A DNA stretch of 64,000 nucleotides, taken from UMGS621 sp964468815 (lineage in GTDB: Bacteria > Bacillota > Clostridia > Christensenellales > Borkfalkiaceae). The DNA lies in contig CAYXWN010000004.1 of assembly GCA_964468815.1 (NCBI GenBank), positions 4,626 to 68,625 on the forward strand. The letters run 5' to 3'. Within the stretch, counting starts at the first letter, position 1. Each line of letters begins with the position of its first letter. The translations under genes were made by a program, and so were the position numbers. Positions 34,571 to 44,376 of the stretch are shown here, one piece after another. The notes beneath the pieces were generated by a model that was not told where the DNA came from, ran no database searches, and worked only from the letters and a program-made list of their open reading frames with translations.

Positions 34571-35429
34571 AGATCCCCCATAAATAACTTTTTATTTCTT
34601 CGCGATCCAACAGCGCGAAGTAGGTTGACTTGCCGTTCACGGTGCTTCTCTTTTCTTTCCGTCCGATTCGGTAATAAACCGTCGGTTTCAATTCGCAAAA
34701 AGGTTCTGCGCGAAACGCTTCCCGTCCGGTAAACGTACAATTCAGCGTAATTTCTTCCCCCGCGCGCAAAATCACTTCGTCGTTCCATTCTCCGTAAACG
34801 TAATCGGCATCGTAATATCCCGTACTTTGCTCCATTCCTTGGAGTTGAACGGACAATCCCGTAATGAATACGTCCGTCTCTCCGTTGTTGATGATTTTTA
34901 CGTTGTAACTGTTCAGTTCGGAGGCGTTTTGCGTATACCCCGAATAAGACAGCACGTCGTCATCGTCCCCGACGGTAAGATCGAGATAAACCCGACCGAT
35001 CGGAAAACTTTTCTCCGTTCCGTCCGATAAAACCAGAACGGCTTGCGTGAGTGTTGCTGTGTATTCGGTAAAGTCATTTCGGTCCAACACGCAAACGATA
35101 CGATAACTTGCAAAATAAAAATCAGAAAAGATCACCTGCAAACTCATATCTTTTAAAGAATACGGCTTTCCGTCTTGATCGCGCAAATACATTTCCTTGC
35201 TCGCCAGAAAGGACAGTCCGCCTTTCACCTCGTATACTTGCAAGGTGAAGTAGGGGTTGTACGCCTTTTCGGAAAAGGAAAGAGAATGTTCGTGATCGGC
35301 AAAGTATACCCCTGCGGGCGGAAAAGAACGCTTTTCCGCAAACATAACGCACACTCCCGAAACCGAAAAGGCGATACACGCCACTACGCAAATTGCAATT
35401 GCCGTAAGAAACCCGGGCAACTTTTTCAT
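34551..35429 (-). CDS. secreted or membrane-anchored protein of unknown function
   Basis: The 292-residue protein has an N-terminal hydrophobic segment (AIAICVVACIAFSVSGVCVMF) that can be a signal peptide or an anchor. The rest is soluble and beta-rich, with NSYNVKIINNGETDVFITG resembling a beta-sandwich extracellular domain. No family is recognised. It follows the GH13 gene by 11 bp and overlaps the next gene by 20 bp, so it is made with the amylase-like lipoproteins and probably works at the same surface. Confidence 0.7.
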   Translation of the reverse strand: MKKLPGFLTAIAICVVACIAFSVSGVCVMFAEKRSFPPAGVYFADHEHSLSFSEKAYNPYFTLQVYEVKGGLSFLASKEMYLRDQDGKPYSLKDMSLQVIFSDFYFASYRIVCVLDRNDFTEYTATLTQAVLVLSDGTEKSFPIGRVYLDLTVGDDDDVLSYSGYTQNASELNSYNVKIINNGETDVFITGLSVQLQGMEQSTGYYDADYVYGEWNDEVILRAGEEITLNCTFTGREAFRAEPFCELKPTVYYRIGRKEKRSTVNGKSTYFALLDREEIKSYLWGIYEKYSV

Positions 35430-35440
35430 GCTGCACTCCG

Positions 35441-38400
35441 TTAAATCGAAACGTTTTCTATTTTTTCCTCTGCGCCAAGTCCGTACACGAACACGTCGCT
35501 GATTCTCGTACGTGCATTGACCGCTTCAAACGCGAACGCACCGCCGCGCGCAATGGTATCCGTATACGTGAGAACGGGCTTACCGCTCAAATCGGGACGG
35601 GCAGACGCGTTTGCAAATACGCGAACGGTCTTGTTTTGTACCGCTACCGTCAAATACATTTTACCTACCGCAAACTCGCTCGAAAGTTTATGTGAAGCAA
35701 CGATTTCCCCGTCTATTTCCACAAACAACTCCTTAGAGAGCGTCATACCGATTTTCATGATACCGTCGCAATTTTCGCCGTAACCGACCGAACCGCCGAA
35801 CACGAATGCAAAGTAAATATCCGAACTCGGTTGACTGCGCTGGAATTGCGACACTTTGAAAGAAACCAAGCAATCGGTAACGCCGTTTGAAAGAACGTAC
35901 ATTTCCGAATTGGGATTATAGATCTCCCCGGACGAAACGCTCACTCCGCCGTATACGGGATAATCGTCCGAATAACTTTGACATTGATAATTGCATAAGC
36001 GGATCGCCGCTTTATGCGTTTGCCAACGAGGTGCTCCGCTCGTCGCGGTAAAACCAGAAACCGTAATAACCGTTTCGGCAAGTCCGCCGATCGAAACGGT
36101 TAACACCTTGCTATCCGTATATTGTACGAAGATTCGGGTATCCTTTTCTTTATCGTAATCGGGAATCGTATATTCTTTTACCGCGCTTCCGTTTTGATAA
36201 AGTGCAAGTTTTCCGTTCGGATAGAGGCGTACCGAGTTGTTCTCAGAACCGCCGAACACGAACGCCGCATACGAATCCGCCGACGATTTTACAAACTGTA
36301 CCATATAGTCCGAACGGAAATAAGTAAATGTCTGCCCTGCGCGCAACGTTGCCGTTTCCGCATTTGCGTCACTTTGCAACAATCCGCCGTTGGTCATCTT
36401 CCAATTACCGCCCGAAACCGAATAGCCGACTACACCGTATTCGCCGAAATTAATATTATTGAGCGAGAGAACGCCCTGCCCTGCGTGCGCCGACAAACTG
36501 TGTCCGTCGTTTACCGCATCGCCAAAGCAATAATATTCAAACGTCGCCTCGCCTTTCCCCACGTTGCATACACCGGCGTTCATATCCGAAAAGTTTGCAA
36601 TCAAATGGCTGCCTAACGTTTGGAACGAACCGTTTACGGTCTTATACCGTGCTACCCAATTCGCGCCCGTACGTTCGATTTGGAATACAAGTTCACCGCT
36701 TACGTCGGGAAGAGAACCGTTCAACATCAACGATCCGTTTTCCACTAAGCCGAACGCAAGTTTTACGCCGCCGTCCAAATAGGCTCTGCCTGCAAACAAA
36801 TAACTGTTTGCCGTTTGATAGACAACAACGCCCATCAAATCACCGACTTGCTTGGGAGAACCGCTCATCTGCGCTTTTACCGTAAAGTCGCGCATTTGCG
36901 CATGCGTTAAGGCAAATACGCCCGTTTCGCTTGCCGCAAGTTTCAACTTGCCGTTCGCGATGCTCGCTTTTTCTGCTTCTCCCGCATAGAACGTCATCGA
37001 ATCGGTCGCTTTATCGAACTGCGTGCTGCGTTGATTTTCTTCCGCGTTCATCGTGAGTACGACGTTTTTCGCCTTTCCCTCACCGTTCACGCCGCCGATT
37101 GCAGCGACTCCCTCGTACGACATTTCCACGTAACATTCGCTGTTCGCTTGTTTTGTTCCGTCTAACGTCACGTAGAAGAGATTATCGTTACTTCTTACAA
37201 GTTCGATCTTCTGTCCTGCTTTTATCGTCAACGTAGCCACCGTTTTTTCCGTACCGCCGGCACTCTCGCGCGCCTTCACTACTAACTGCGTTCCGCCGAT
37301 CTCCGCGCCGTAATACGCCGCGTCCGCTTTCTTGCCTGCGCGCAACGCCGCCAATACGTTCCCTTCCGCGACAAGCGAAAGTCTTGCATTGTTATAGATC
37401 GGCAAGGTTGCGAACGAGCCGCTTCCCTCTACCGTCAACTCGTCTACGTTCGTCTGACGGATTACGCCGCCCTCTCCGTTTACTTGCCATTTCCCTGCCC
37501 AAGCGTTGGACGCTTTATTGGTAAGCAACGCGCCGTACGGCATTACGTCGATCGTAATTTTTCCGTCTTGCACGGTATAAGAATTTCCCGAAAGATAATC
37601 GTAAATCTTCTCGCCGTTTTTCACTTCCATCGTGTGAACGTCAAGTTCTAAGCCCTTGCAGACGTTCCCCGTTGGATTTAAGATCGTCAAAATGGACGTT
37701 CCTTGATACGAACGCTGGTATTTTAATAAAAGATTCGTTTCGTCTACACCCAGTTTGCGAATGATTCCGTACTTAAATAAATCTTTATTCTCTGCACGAA
37801 ATTGTCCGAGTGCTTTATATAAGTTAAAAATATCGTAGTTCCAAGTCGTTCTGTCCCAATTCATGGACTCGAAAAAGGAATGGTCGTACCGACTTGTCAT
37901 TCCGATTTCCTCCCCGTAGAAAAGGGAGGGTGCGCCCATATACGTCATCAATAACAGATGAACGGACGTCGCCTTGCTTACATTTCCGTTGGCTGCGTTT
38001 TCGTCAAGTAAACGCATCGTATCATGGTCTGCGGAAATCGTGTAAAGCGACAATCCCGTTGCGCGCGGCAACGTCGCTACCGTGTTAAAGCAATTTTCTT
38101 CCAAACTAGCCAAGGTGTCCGCGGAAACTTGCGCCGACGCAAATCTGCGAACGCCTGCTAAAAATTCTTGACTCCAATAGGTATCCGCCGCATAATCAGT
38201 GTACATGGTAGAGGCCGACGCGTTTTCAATACACAGCAAGGAATCGGGCGCAACCTCTTTCATATACTTACGCATATCCTGAATAACCTTCGTTCCGTTG
38301 GTATTCGTTCCTCCGAACAGAACGGAGGAATCCAAACGCCAACCGTCCAAGCCGAATTCCGTCAAATAATACTGCATGACCGAATCGGGAGAAGAGTAAA

Positions 38401-39463
38401 CTAAACGTTGCGAAGTTGCCTTTCCCAAATCAATAATCGGGCCGAACTGATTGGACTGAATTTTCCCGTTTTGATCGCGCGCAAATACCGAATAATACGG
38501 AGAAGAGAGATTTTCGGCATTTTCGGTAAACCAAGTGTTTCCCCCGTTTACGTAAATGGAATTGGTTACCAAAAACGCAAACACGCCGTCCATCATGAAT
38601 TTCATATCGTTCGCGTGCAATTCGTCCGTTAAGATACGCAACATTTCTTCGCTTCCGAACGTAGAATCCAAATTCGTGAGATCGAACGCGCCGTATCCGG
38701 CATTGTGATTTGCAAGCCAAATGGGATTGATGTAAACCCCGTCTATGTTCAACTCATTGAAAAAATCGATTTTTTCGTACAATCCCTTCAAGTCTCCGCC
38801 GAAATAATCCAAGCCGCCGGTGTGCGTGAGCCCCCAAACGTCTTGAGTGATTCCTCCGCCGTACTTATCCGAGAACGTTTCTCCGTTGAAAAAACTATCC
38901 GGCATGGCGGAATACCACAACGCGCCCTTAGACCAATCGGGTGTGGAGAAGTTGATTTGCGACAAAAAATCATGAGAGAGAGTTTCGGGAAACCCCGTTT
39001 CGCTCTCCTTGCTCTGCTGCATATTGTAACAAACAGAGCCTACGTTGTTTTTCACAACGAAGTGGTAACGGTACGAGGTACTTTGCGGAGGGACTTCGCA
39101 TTTATAATAATCGTAGTAGCCGTTTACGTCCGCATAGTCGAATTCCATGGGAACGTCGTTCCAAGCACATTCTTCCGCACTCGCCTTGCTCAAATCCGTT
39201 GTGTAACGCAAGGTTACTTCCGTCGCGTTTTTACGACGAACACGTAACCGCATTGTAACGGTATCGGTATCTTTCGGTTCGATATGCGAAACGTACACGT
39301 CCCCGATATCGTGGAATATTTCACCCGTAACGATCGGCTCGTCTACAAGGGATACGGCATCGTCCGTCTGTGTTCCGCCGCAACCGATCACGCATAAACT
39401 CGCGCACAAAAATACGCAAACCGAGCATACAATCAATAATAAGTTTTTCGCTTTATAAAACAT
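35441..39463 (-). CDS. giant GH13 (alpha-amylase family) surface lipoprotein, copy A
   Basis: The 1340-residue lipoprotein has a lipobox at Cys28 (VIGC). Residues about 40-150 form a CBM34-like domain (TMRLRVRRKNATEVTLRY), and about 175-620 form the GH13 barrel. The nucleophile is in DGWRLDSS, the acid/base Glu in LLCIENA and the transition-state Asp in SADHDT. Region I reads MMDGVFAFLV, so the usual Asn-His after DxxF is missing. The C-terminal 700 residues hold several beta-sandwich domains. Codons for about 280 of them are identical to copy B. It probably cuts alpha-glucan or a related polymer outside the cell. The start at 39463 has AAAGGGG upstream. Confidence 0.88.
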   Translation of the reverse strand: MFYKAKNLLLIVCSVCVFLCASLCVIGCGGTQTDDAVSLVDEPIVTGEIFHDIGDVYVSHIEPKDTDTVTMRLRVRRKNATEVTLRYTTDLSKASAEECAWNDVPMEFDYADVNGYYDYYKCEVPPQSTSYRYHFVVKNNVGSVCYNMQQSKESETGFPETLSHDFLSQINFSTPDWSKGALWYSAMPDSFFNGETFSDKYGGGITQDVWGLTHTGGLDYFGGDLKGLYEKIDFFNELNIDGVYINPIWLANHNAGYGAFDLTNLDSTFGSEEMLRILTDELHANDMKFMMDGVFAFLVTNSIYVNGGNTWFTENAENLSSPYYSVFARDQNGKIQSNQFGPIIDLGKATSQRLVYSSPDSVMQYYLTEFGLDGWRLDSSVLFGGTNTNGTKVIQDMRKYMKEVAPDSLLCIENASASTMYTDYAADTYWSQEFLAGVRRFASAQVSADTLASLEENCFNTVATLPRATGLSLYTISADHDTMRLLDENAANGNVSKATSVHLLLMTYMGAPSLFYGEEIGMTSRYDHSFFESMNWDRTTWNYDIFNLYKALGQFRAENKDLFKYGIIRKLGVDETNLLLKYQRSYQGTSILTILNPTGNVCKGLELDVHTMEVKNGEKIYDYLSGNSYTVQDGKITIDVMPYGALLTNKASNAWAGKWQVNGEGGVIRQTNVDELTVEGSGSFATLPIYNNARLSLVAEGNVLAALRAGKKADAAYYGAEIGGTQLVVKARESAGGTEKTVATLTIKAGQKIELVRSNDNLFYVTLDGTKQANSECYVEMSYEGVAAIGGVNGEGKAKNVVLTMNAEENQRSTQFDKATDSMTFYAGEAEKASIANGKLKLAASETGVFALTHAQMRDFTVKAQMSGSPKQVGDLMGVVVYQTANSYLFAGRAYLDGGVKLAFGLVENGSLMLNGSLPDVSGELVFQIERTGANWVARYKTVNGSFQTLGSHLIANFSDMNAGVCNVGKGEATFEYYCFGDAVNDGHSLSAHAGQGVLSLNNINFGEYGVVGYSVSGGNWKMTNGGLLQSDANAETATLRAGQTFTYFRSDYMVQFVKSSADSYAAFVFGGSENNSVRLYPNGKLALYQNGSAVKEYTIPDYDKEKDTRIFVQYTDSKVLTVSIGGLAETVITVSGFTATSGAPRWQTHKAAIRLCNYQCQSYSDDYPVYGGVSVSSGEIYNPNSEMYVLSNGVTDCLVSFKVSQFQRSQPSSDIYFAFVFGGSVGYGENCDGIMKIGMTLSKELFVEIDGEIVASHKLSSEFAVGKMYLTVAVQNKTVRVFANASARPDLSGKPVLTYTDTIARGGAFAFEAVNARTRISDVFVYGLGAEEKIENVSI
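36815..37656 (-). repeat. 842-bp perfect direct repeat, copy A
   Basis: Base-by-base comparison with 40804-41645 shows no difference over 842 bp (offset 3989). Sequence on both sides diverges at once (first mismatches at 36814 and 37657). The repeat codes for the end of the GH13 C-domain and the first C-terminal beta-sandwich modules of the amylase-like lipoprotein. Confidence 0.95.
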
Positions 39464-39483
39464 CGCGTTTTCCCCTTTTCGCA

Positions 39484-42400
39484 TTAAGCGAATTTACGGT
39501 TTTGATAAACCGCGGTCGATTCATAGTTTTCGCTTTCTCTCATTCCGTACACGTTAAAATCGGAATGTTCAAATCTGCCGTTTACGCCGTATACGCTTAC
39601 TAAGCCGCCGCAAGCACACTTCGTATCATATTCCACGACGGGATTTGCCGAGAACGTGCCGTCGTTCGCTTGATCGACGAACAGTTTTATCGTTCCGTCC
39701 TGCACGACCAAAGTCAAGTATACGGTAACGTTTTTGTAGGCAGATCCAAGATTTACGCTAGCAAGTTTTTCTCCGTTGTACGAAATGTACGCTTCTTGAC
39801 GGGAACTAATCCCTGCAAAGTATGCGTCCTTTACACCGCCGTTAGACGAACCGCCGAACGCAAACCCGAGTTCCGCTCTGTTCAAAATATTCGTCTGTTG
39901 AATCGTGGTAATCTTCAACGTTGCCACGAACTCCGTCGCGTATGCAAGATTATGAGAAGCCGTATAACTTTGGAACTGCATATCCGCGATTTTATAAGAA
40001 GCCTTACTTCCCTCGATATAAACCGCGCCGACTTGATAATCGGTGAGCACCGTGTGGAAGATCAATTCCATTTCCGTCCCTACGTAAACGGACAGTCTGC
40101 CGCTATCGGTCATAACCGCAATGATACGCAAAGGTTGTTCGGTTACGTTCTGCACGGTATGGCTTCCTAAGGATTTCGTTCCGTTCAGCAATTCGATCTT
40201 TCCGCTTTGTTCGAAGCGCAGAGAATAATCTCCGCCGAACCGCAAAGCAACGTTGCCGCCCTGTCCTGCTTTATAAATCACGACCGAATAGTCTGCTCTG
40301 AACCCCTTAAAAGAGCCTTGCGTGTTTTTCAACGTCGTTGTTGCCGCCGTTTCGTCACTCTGCAAGAAGCCTCCCTGCACCATTTCCCAAGTGCCGCCTT
40401 CCGTCCGATACGCCACAACCGAATACGAGCCGGACTGCCCCGACCAACGGTTGACGTTACCGTATCCTGCATGTGCAGACAAACTGTGTCCGTCGTTTAC
40501 CGCGTCGCCGAAGCAATAATATTCAAACGTTGCTTCACCCGTCCCCAAATTGAACACACCTGCGTTCATATCCGAAAAGTTCGCGCACAAGCCCTCTGCC
40601 AACAAAGTAAAGGATTCTTGTTCGGGCGTTTTATATCTCGCCGTCCAATAAGCGCCGAGTCTTTCCAGCTGTATCACGATATCGCCGCTTACGTCTGTCT
40701 CTTCGGCAAATATCGTAACTTGTCCGTTCACGGATTGTCCCAAAACGAGTTTCACGCTTCCGTCTAAATAGGCTCTGCCTGCAAACACGTAATTATTTGC
40801 CGATTGATAGACAACAACGCCCATCAAATCACCGACTTGCTTGGGAGAACCGCTCATCTGCGCTTTTACCGTAAAGTCGCGCATTTGCGCATGCGTTAAG
40901 GCAAATACGCCCGTTTCGCTTGCCGCAAGTTTCAACTTGCCGTTCGCGATGCTCGCTTTTTCTGCTTCTCCCGCATAGAACGTCATCGAATCGGTCGCTT
41001 TATCGAACTGCGTGCTGCGTTGATTTTCTTCCGCGTTCATCGTGAGTACGACGTTTTTCGCCTTTCCCTCACCGTTCACGCCGCCGATTGCAGCGACTCC
41101 CTCGTACGACATTTCCACGTAACATTCGCTGTTCGCTTGTTTTGTTCCGTCTAACGTCACGTAGAAGAGATTATCGTTACTTCTTACAAGTTCGATCTTC
41201 TGTCCTGCTTTTATCGTCAACGTAGCCACCGTTTTTTCCGTACCGCCGGCACTCTCGCGCGCCTTCACTACTAACTGCGTTCCGCCGATCTCCGCGCCGT
41301 AATACGCCGCGTCCGCTTTCTTGCCTGCGCGCAACGCCGCCAATACGTTCCCTTCCGCGACAAGCGAAAGTCTTGCATTGTTATAGATCGGCAAGGTTGC
41401 GAACGAGCCGCTTCCCTCTACCGTCAACTCGTCTACGTTCGTCTGACGGATTACGCCGCCCTCTCCGTTTACTTGCCATTTCCCTGCCCAAGCGTTGGAC
41501 GCTTTATTGGTAAGCAACGCGCCGTACGGCATTACGTCGATCGTAATTTTTCCGTCTTGCACGGTATAAGAATTTCCCGAAAGATAATCGTAAATCTTCT
41601 CGCCGTTTTTCACTTCCATCGTGTGAACGTCAAGTTCTAAGCCCTGACATACGTCGCCGTTGGGGTTTAAGATCGTCAAAATGGACGTTCCTTGATACGC
41701 ACGTTGATATTTTAACAAGAGATTTTCTTCGTCTACACCCAAAGCGCGAAGCGTGCCGTACTTGAACACTCCTTCGTTTTCGCTACGGAACTGTCCCAAC
41801 GATTTGATCATGTTAAAAATATCGTAATTATAGGTGCTTCTATCCCAATTCATTCCAACAAAGAAGCGGTTCACGTCCAGCGTGCCGGTTTCTTCCCCGT
41901 AGAAAATAGTGGGAGAGCCCATGTACGTCATTACCATTAAATACAACGACTGCGCTTTTTGAACGTCACCGTCCATCAATTCCAAAATACGGGAACAGTC
42001 GTGATTGGTCAGCATATTATAACTGGAATGCGCTACCGAACGCGGAAGTCCCAACACGGCTTCGTACAGATTGGAAGAAAGCAAATTCAACGTGGATTTG
42101 TTGATTTTTCCGTCCATAAACGCTTCTACCGCTTTTAAGAACCGTTGATTCCAATAGGTATCCGCCGCATAATTGGTATACATACCTGCTTCGTTTGCAT
42201 TTTCCAAGCAAAGTAACGAATCGGGAGCGACTTCTTTCATATACTTACGCATATCTTGAATCATCTGCGTACCCGTTCTGCCATCGGATGCAACGAATAA
42301 AATAGCAGAGTCCAAACGCCACCCGTCTACCCCACATTCGGTCACGTAATATTGCATGATGGAATCGGGTGTAGAATAAATCAACTTTTGCGCTTCCTCG

Positions 42401-43488
42401 CTTGCAAAGTCTACCACGTATCCGAATTGGTTCGTCTGCAAATTACCTTGCGTATCGCGCATGAATACACTGTAATAATCATTTTCCGAACCTCTTCCCT
42501 CGGTGGGCCAAAGGTTGGAAGAATTTACGTATTTGGAATTTCCTACGAAATAATTGAATACGCCGTCGAACATCAGCCGCATATTGTTGTTATGCAATTC
42601 TTCGGTCAGTTTTTTCAGCATTTGCTCGTTACCGAAAGTAGAGTCAAGCAACGTGCCGTCGAAAAATCCGTAGCCTGCGTTATGATTGGCAAGCCATACG
42701 GGATTGATAAAGAGCGCCGTACAATTAAGTTCTTTCAAATAATCAATTTGATCGTACAATCCTTGCATATCGCCGCCGAAATATCCCAAACCGCCGGAAT
42801 GAACCGTTCCCCACGGAGTCTGCGAAATCGCGCCGCCGTATTTATCCCCCGTCGGATCGGAATTGTAAAAACTGTCCGGCATAGCGGAATACCACAACGC
42901 GCCCTTAGACCAATCGGGTGTGGAAAAATTAACCTGCAAGAGGAAATCCTTGCTGAATCCGTTAAACGGATTGATATAATTCCCACTAGAATCCTTTGTC
43001 GTAAGTTCGATATCTCTGCCTGCGTAAAACGCCGTTTGCTTGTTGTTCGACACAACGAAGTGATAGCGATATGCCGAAGGCTGCGCGGGAATCACTCCCT
43101 TATAATAATCGTAATACTTGTTTACGTCAGCCTTTTCAAAGGTAAGAGGCGCGCTCTTCCATTCGATTCCGTCGCCGCTAACCTTGTCAAGGTCGGTCGT
43201 CCACTCAACGGTCACGTTCGTCACGTTTCCGCGGCGAACGCGTAACCGCACGGTAACGTCCTCTTGATCCGTCGGTTCAAAAGTAGAAAGATACACGTCG
43301 CCTTGATCGTGAAAAATTTCTTCCGTTATAAGATTTTCGTTAACCAATTCGTCCGACGGTTGCTCGGTTACCTCGCCGCCCTCTCCGTTATTGCACCCGA
43401 TCAAGCCAACCGCCGCGCAAAACAACACGAATGAAAACAATAATAACAAAAATCCTCTGATTGATTGATAAGTTTTTGCAGTTTTCAA
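39484..43488 (-). CDS. giant GH13 (alpha-amylase family) surface lipoprotein, copy B
   Basis: The 1334-residue paralogue of the downstream gene has a lipobox at Cys32 (LIGC), a CBM34-like domain, then the GH13 barrel. Nucleophile DGWRLDSA, acid/base LLCLENA and TNHDCSR are present. Region I reads MFDGVFNYFV, where the family's His is a Tyr. The C-terminal beta-sandwich modules include the 842-bp block shared with copy A. The likely start is a TTG at 43488, seven bases after GGAGG, and no ATG fits. It is separated from the MalG-type permease by 27 bp and from copy A by 20 bp, so both are co-expressed with the importer. Confidence 0.88.
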   Translation of the reverse strand: MKTAKTYQSIRGFLLLLFSFVLFCAAVGLIGCNNGEGGEVTEQPSDELVNENLITEEIFHDQGDVYLSTFEPTDQEDVTVRLRVRRGNVTNVTVEWTTDLDKVSGDGIEWKSAPLTFEKADVNKYYDYYKGVIPAQPSAYRYHFVVSNNKQTAFYAGRDIELTTKDSSGNYINPFNGFSKDFLLQVNFSTPDWSKGALWYSAMPDSFYNSDPTGDKYGGAISQTPWGTVHSGGLGYFGGDMQGLYDQIDYLKELNCTALFINPVWLANHNAGYGFFDGTLLDSTFGNEQMLKKLTEELHNNNMRLMFDGVFNYFVGNSKYVNSSNLWPTEGRGSENDYYSVFMRDTQGNLQTNQFGYVVDFASEEAQKLIYSTPDSIMQYYVTECGVDGWRLDSAILFVASDGRTGTQMIQDMRKYMKEVAPDSLLCLENANEAGMYTNYAADTYWNQRFLKAVEAFMDGKINKSTLNLLSSNLYEAVLGLPRSVAHSSYNMLTNHDCSRILELMDGDVQKAQSLYLMVMTYMGSPTIFYGEETGTLDVNRFFVGMNWDRSTYNYDIFNMIKSLGQFRSENEGVFKYGTLRALGVDEENLLLKYQRAYQGTSILTILNPNGDVCQGLELDVHTMEVKNGEKIYDYLSGNSYTVQDGKITIDVMPYGALLTNKASNAWAGKWQVNGEGGVIRQTNVDELTVEGSGSFATLPIYNNARLSLVAEGNVLAALRAGKKADAAYYGAEIGGTQLVVKARESAGGTEKTVATLTIKAGQKIELVRSNDNLFYVTLDGTKQANSECYVEMSYEGVAAIGGVNGEGKAKNVVLTMNAEENQRSTQFDKATDSMTFYAGEAEKASIANGKLKLAASETGVFALTHAQMRDFTVKAQMSGSPKQVGDLMGVVVYQSANNYVFAGRAYLDGSVKLVLGQSVNGQVTIFAEETDVSGDIVIQLERLGAYWTARYKTPEQESFTLLAEGLCANFSDMNAGVFNLGTGEATFEYYCFGDAVNDGHSLSAHAGYGNVNRWSGQSGSYSVVAYRTEGGTWEMVQGGFLQSDETAATTTLKNTQGSFKGFRADYSVVIYKAGQGGNVALRFGGDYSLRFEQSGKIELLNGTKSLGSHTVQNVTEQPLRIIAVMTDSGRLSVYVGTEMELIFHTVLTDYQVGAVYIEGSKASYKIADMQFQSYTASHNLAYATEFVATLKITTIQQTNILNRAELGFAFGGSSNGGVKDAYFAGISSRQEAYISYNGEKLASVNLGSAYKNVTVYLTLVVQDGTIKLFVDQANDGTFSANPVVEYDTKCACGGLVSVYGVNGRFEHSDFNVYGMRESENYESTAVYQNRKFA
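40804..41645 (-). repeat. 842-bp perfect direct repeat, copy B
   Basis: This is the partner of 36815-37656 and is identical over the full 842 bp. The GH13 barrel codons upstream and the modules downstream are clearly diverged between the two genes, so the identity is local. Confidence 0.95.
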
Positions 43489-43515
43489 GTTTTCCCCTCC
43501 TGTTTTTATTCGATT

Positions 43516-44376
43516 TTACCCTTTTACCGCGCCTGCCGCTACGCCGTTCAAAAAGTATTTCGAGAAGAACGAATAGATCAGCAAGATCGGAATACACATG
43601 ATGACGAGTCCTGCACACAAAACGCCGTACATCGAACCGTTTTGCGCCTGAAAATTAATTAGTGCAAGCGGTAACGTTTGCGCCTTTGCGTTGGTCGGCA
43701 ACACAATAAAAGGCCAAAAGAAATCATTCCAATAAGAAGTAAAGGTCGTAATCGCTACGTACGACAGTACGGGTTTGATCAAAACGAAATCGATATGGAA
43801 GAAAATTTGCCACACCGTCGCCCCGTCCAAACTTGCCGCCTCATGCAAATCGTTCGGAATATTTTTTACGTAAGTAACGCCTAAAAACACTCCCGTACCA
43901 GAAATCGCAATCATCGCCGGCAATAACAACGCCCACAGCGAATCGATCAATCCGAGTTCGCGCATCATCAAAAACAACGGGATTGTCGTTACTTCGCCGC
44001 TGATAAACATCGTAAACAACAGCATGTAGAATATAATCGCCGATCCCTTGTACTTCAACACGCCGATCGCAAAGATCGTGAGCGCCGTGGTAAAAGTTTG
44101 GACCACGACCGCTGCCGCCGATACGGTAAAGCTGTTGATTACGTTGGTGGAAAACCCTCCTTTCACCCACGCGTCCGAATAATTTTCGGGGTGGGCGAAA
44201 GAAAGGGAAAAAGGAGATTTTATGAATTCCCCACGCGTTTTGAACGACGTACTCAAAACGAACAATAGCGGATATAAAATAGCGATTGTAATAAGCGTTA
44301 TAATGATTCCGAGGATAATATTAACGATCAGATCGATGCGTTTTTGTCTTGTAAGGCTCGCTTCTTTCTCACTCAT
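43516..44376 (-). CDS. carbohydrate ABC importer permease, MalG type
   Basis: The 286-residue permease has six expected spans. The EAA loop reads EAASLDGATVWQIFFHIDFV (residues about 178-197), and the C-terminus FLNGVAAGAVKG is the standard MalG ending. Its start overlaps the MalF-type gene by 8 bp. It is followed by the two GH13 lipoproteins, whose products it presumably imports with the MalF-type partner and the binding protein. No MalK-type ATPase is encoded here. Confidence 0.95.
   Translation of the reverse strand: MSEKEASLTRQKRIDLIVNIILGIIITLITIAILYPLLFVLSTSFKTRGEFIKSPFSLSFAHPENYSDAWVKGGFSTNVINSFTVSAAAVVVQTFTTALTIFAIGVLKYKGSAIIFYMLLFTMFISGEVTTIPLFLMMRELGLIDSLWALLLPAMIAISGTGVFLGVTYVKNIPNDLHEAASLDGATVWQIFFHIDFVLIKPVLSYVAITTFTSYWNDFFWPFIVLPTNAKAQTLPLALINFQAQNGSMYGVLCAGLVIMCIPILLIYSFFSKYFLNGVAAGAVKG

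Noticed and set aside
36815..41645. The two long identical stretches as an insertion sequence or CRISPR
   Set aside because: They are in-frame parts of two homologous genes, without transposase, terminal inverted repeats, target duplications or short spaced units.
42352..43245. 297-codon plus-strand frame opposite GH13 copy B
   Set aside because: It overlaps the catalytic domain of a well-supported gene and has no ribosome site or known domain.
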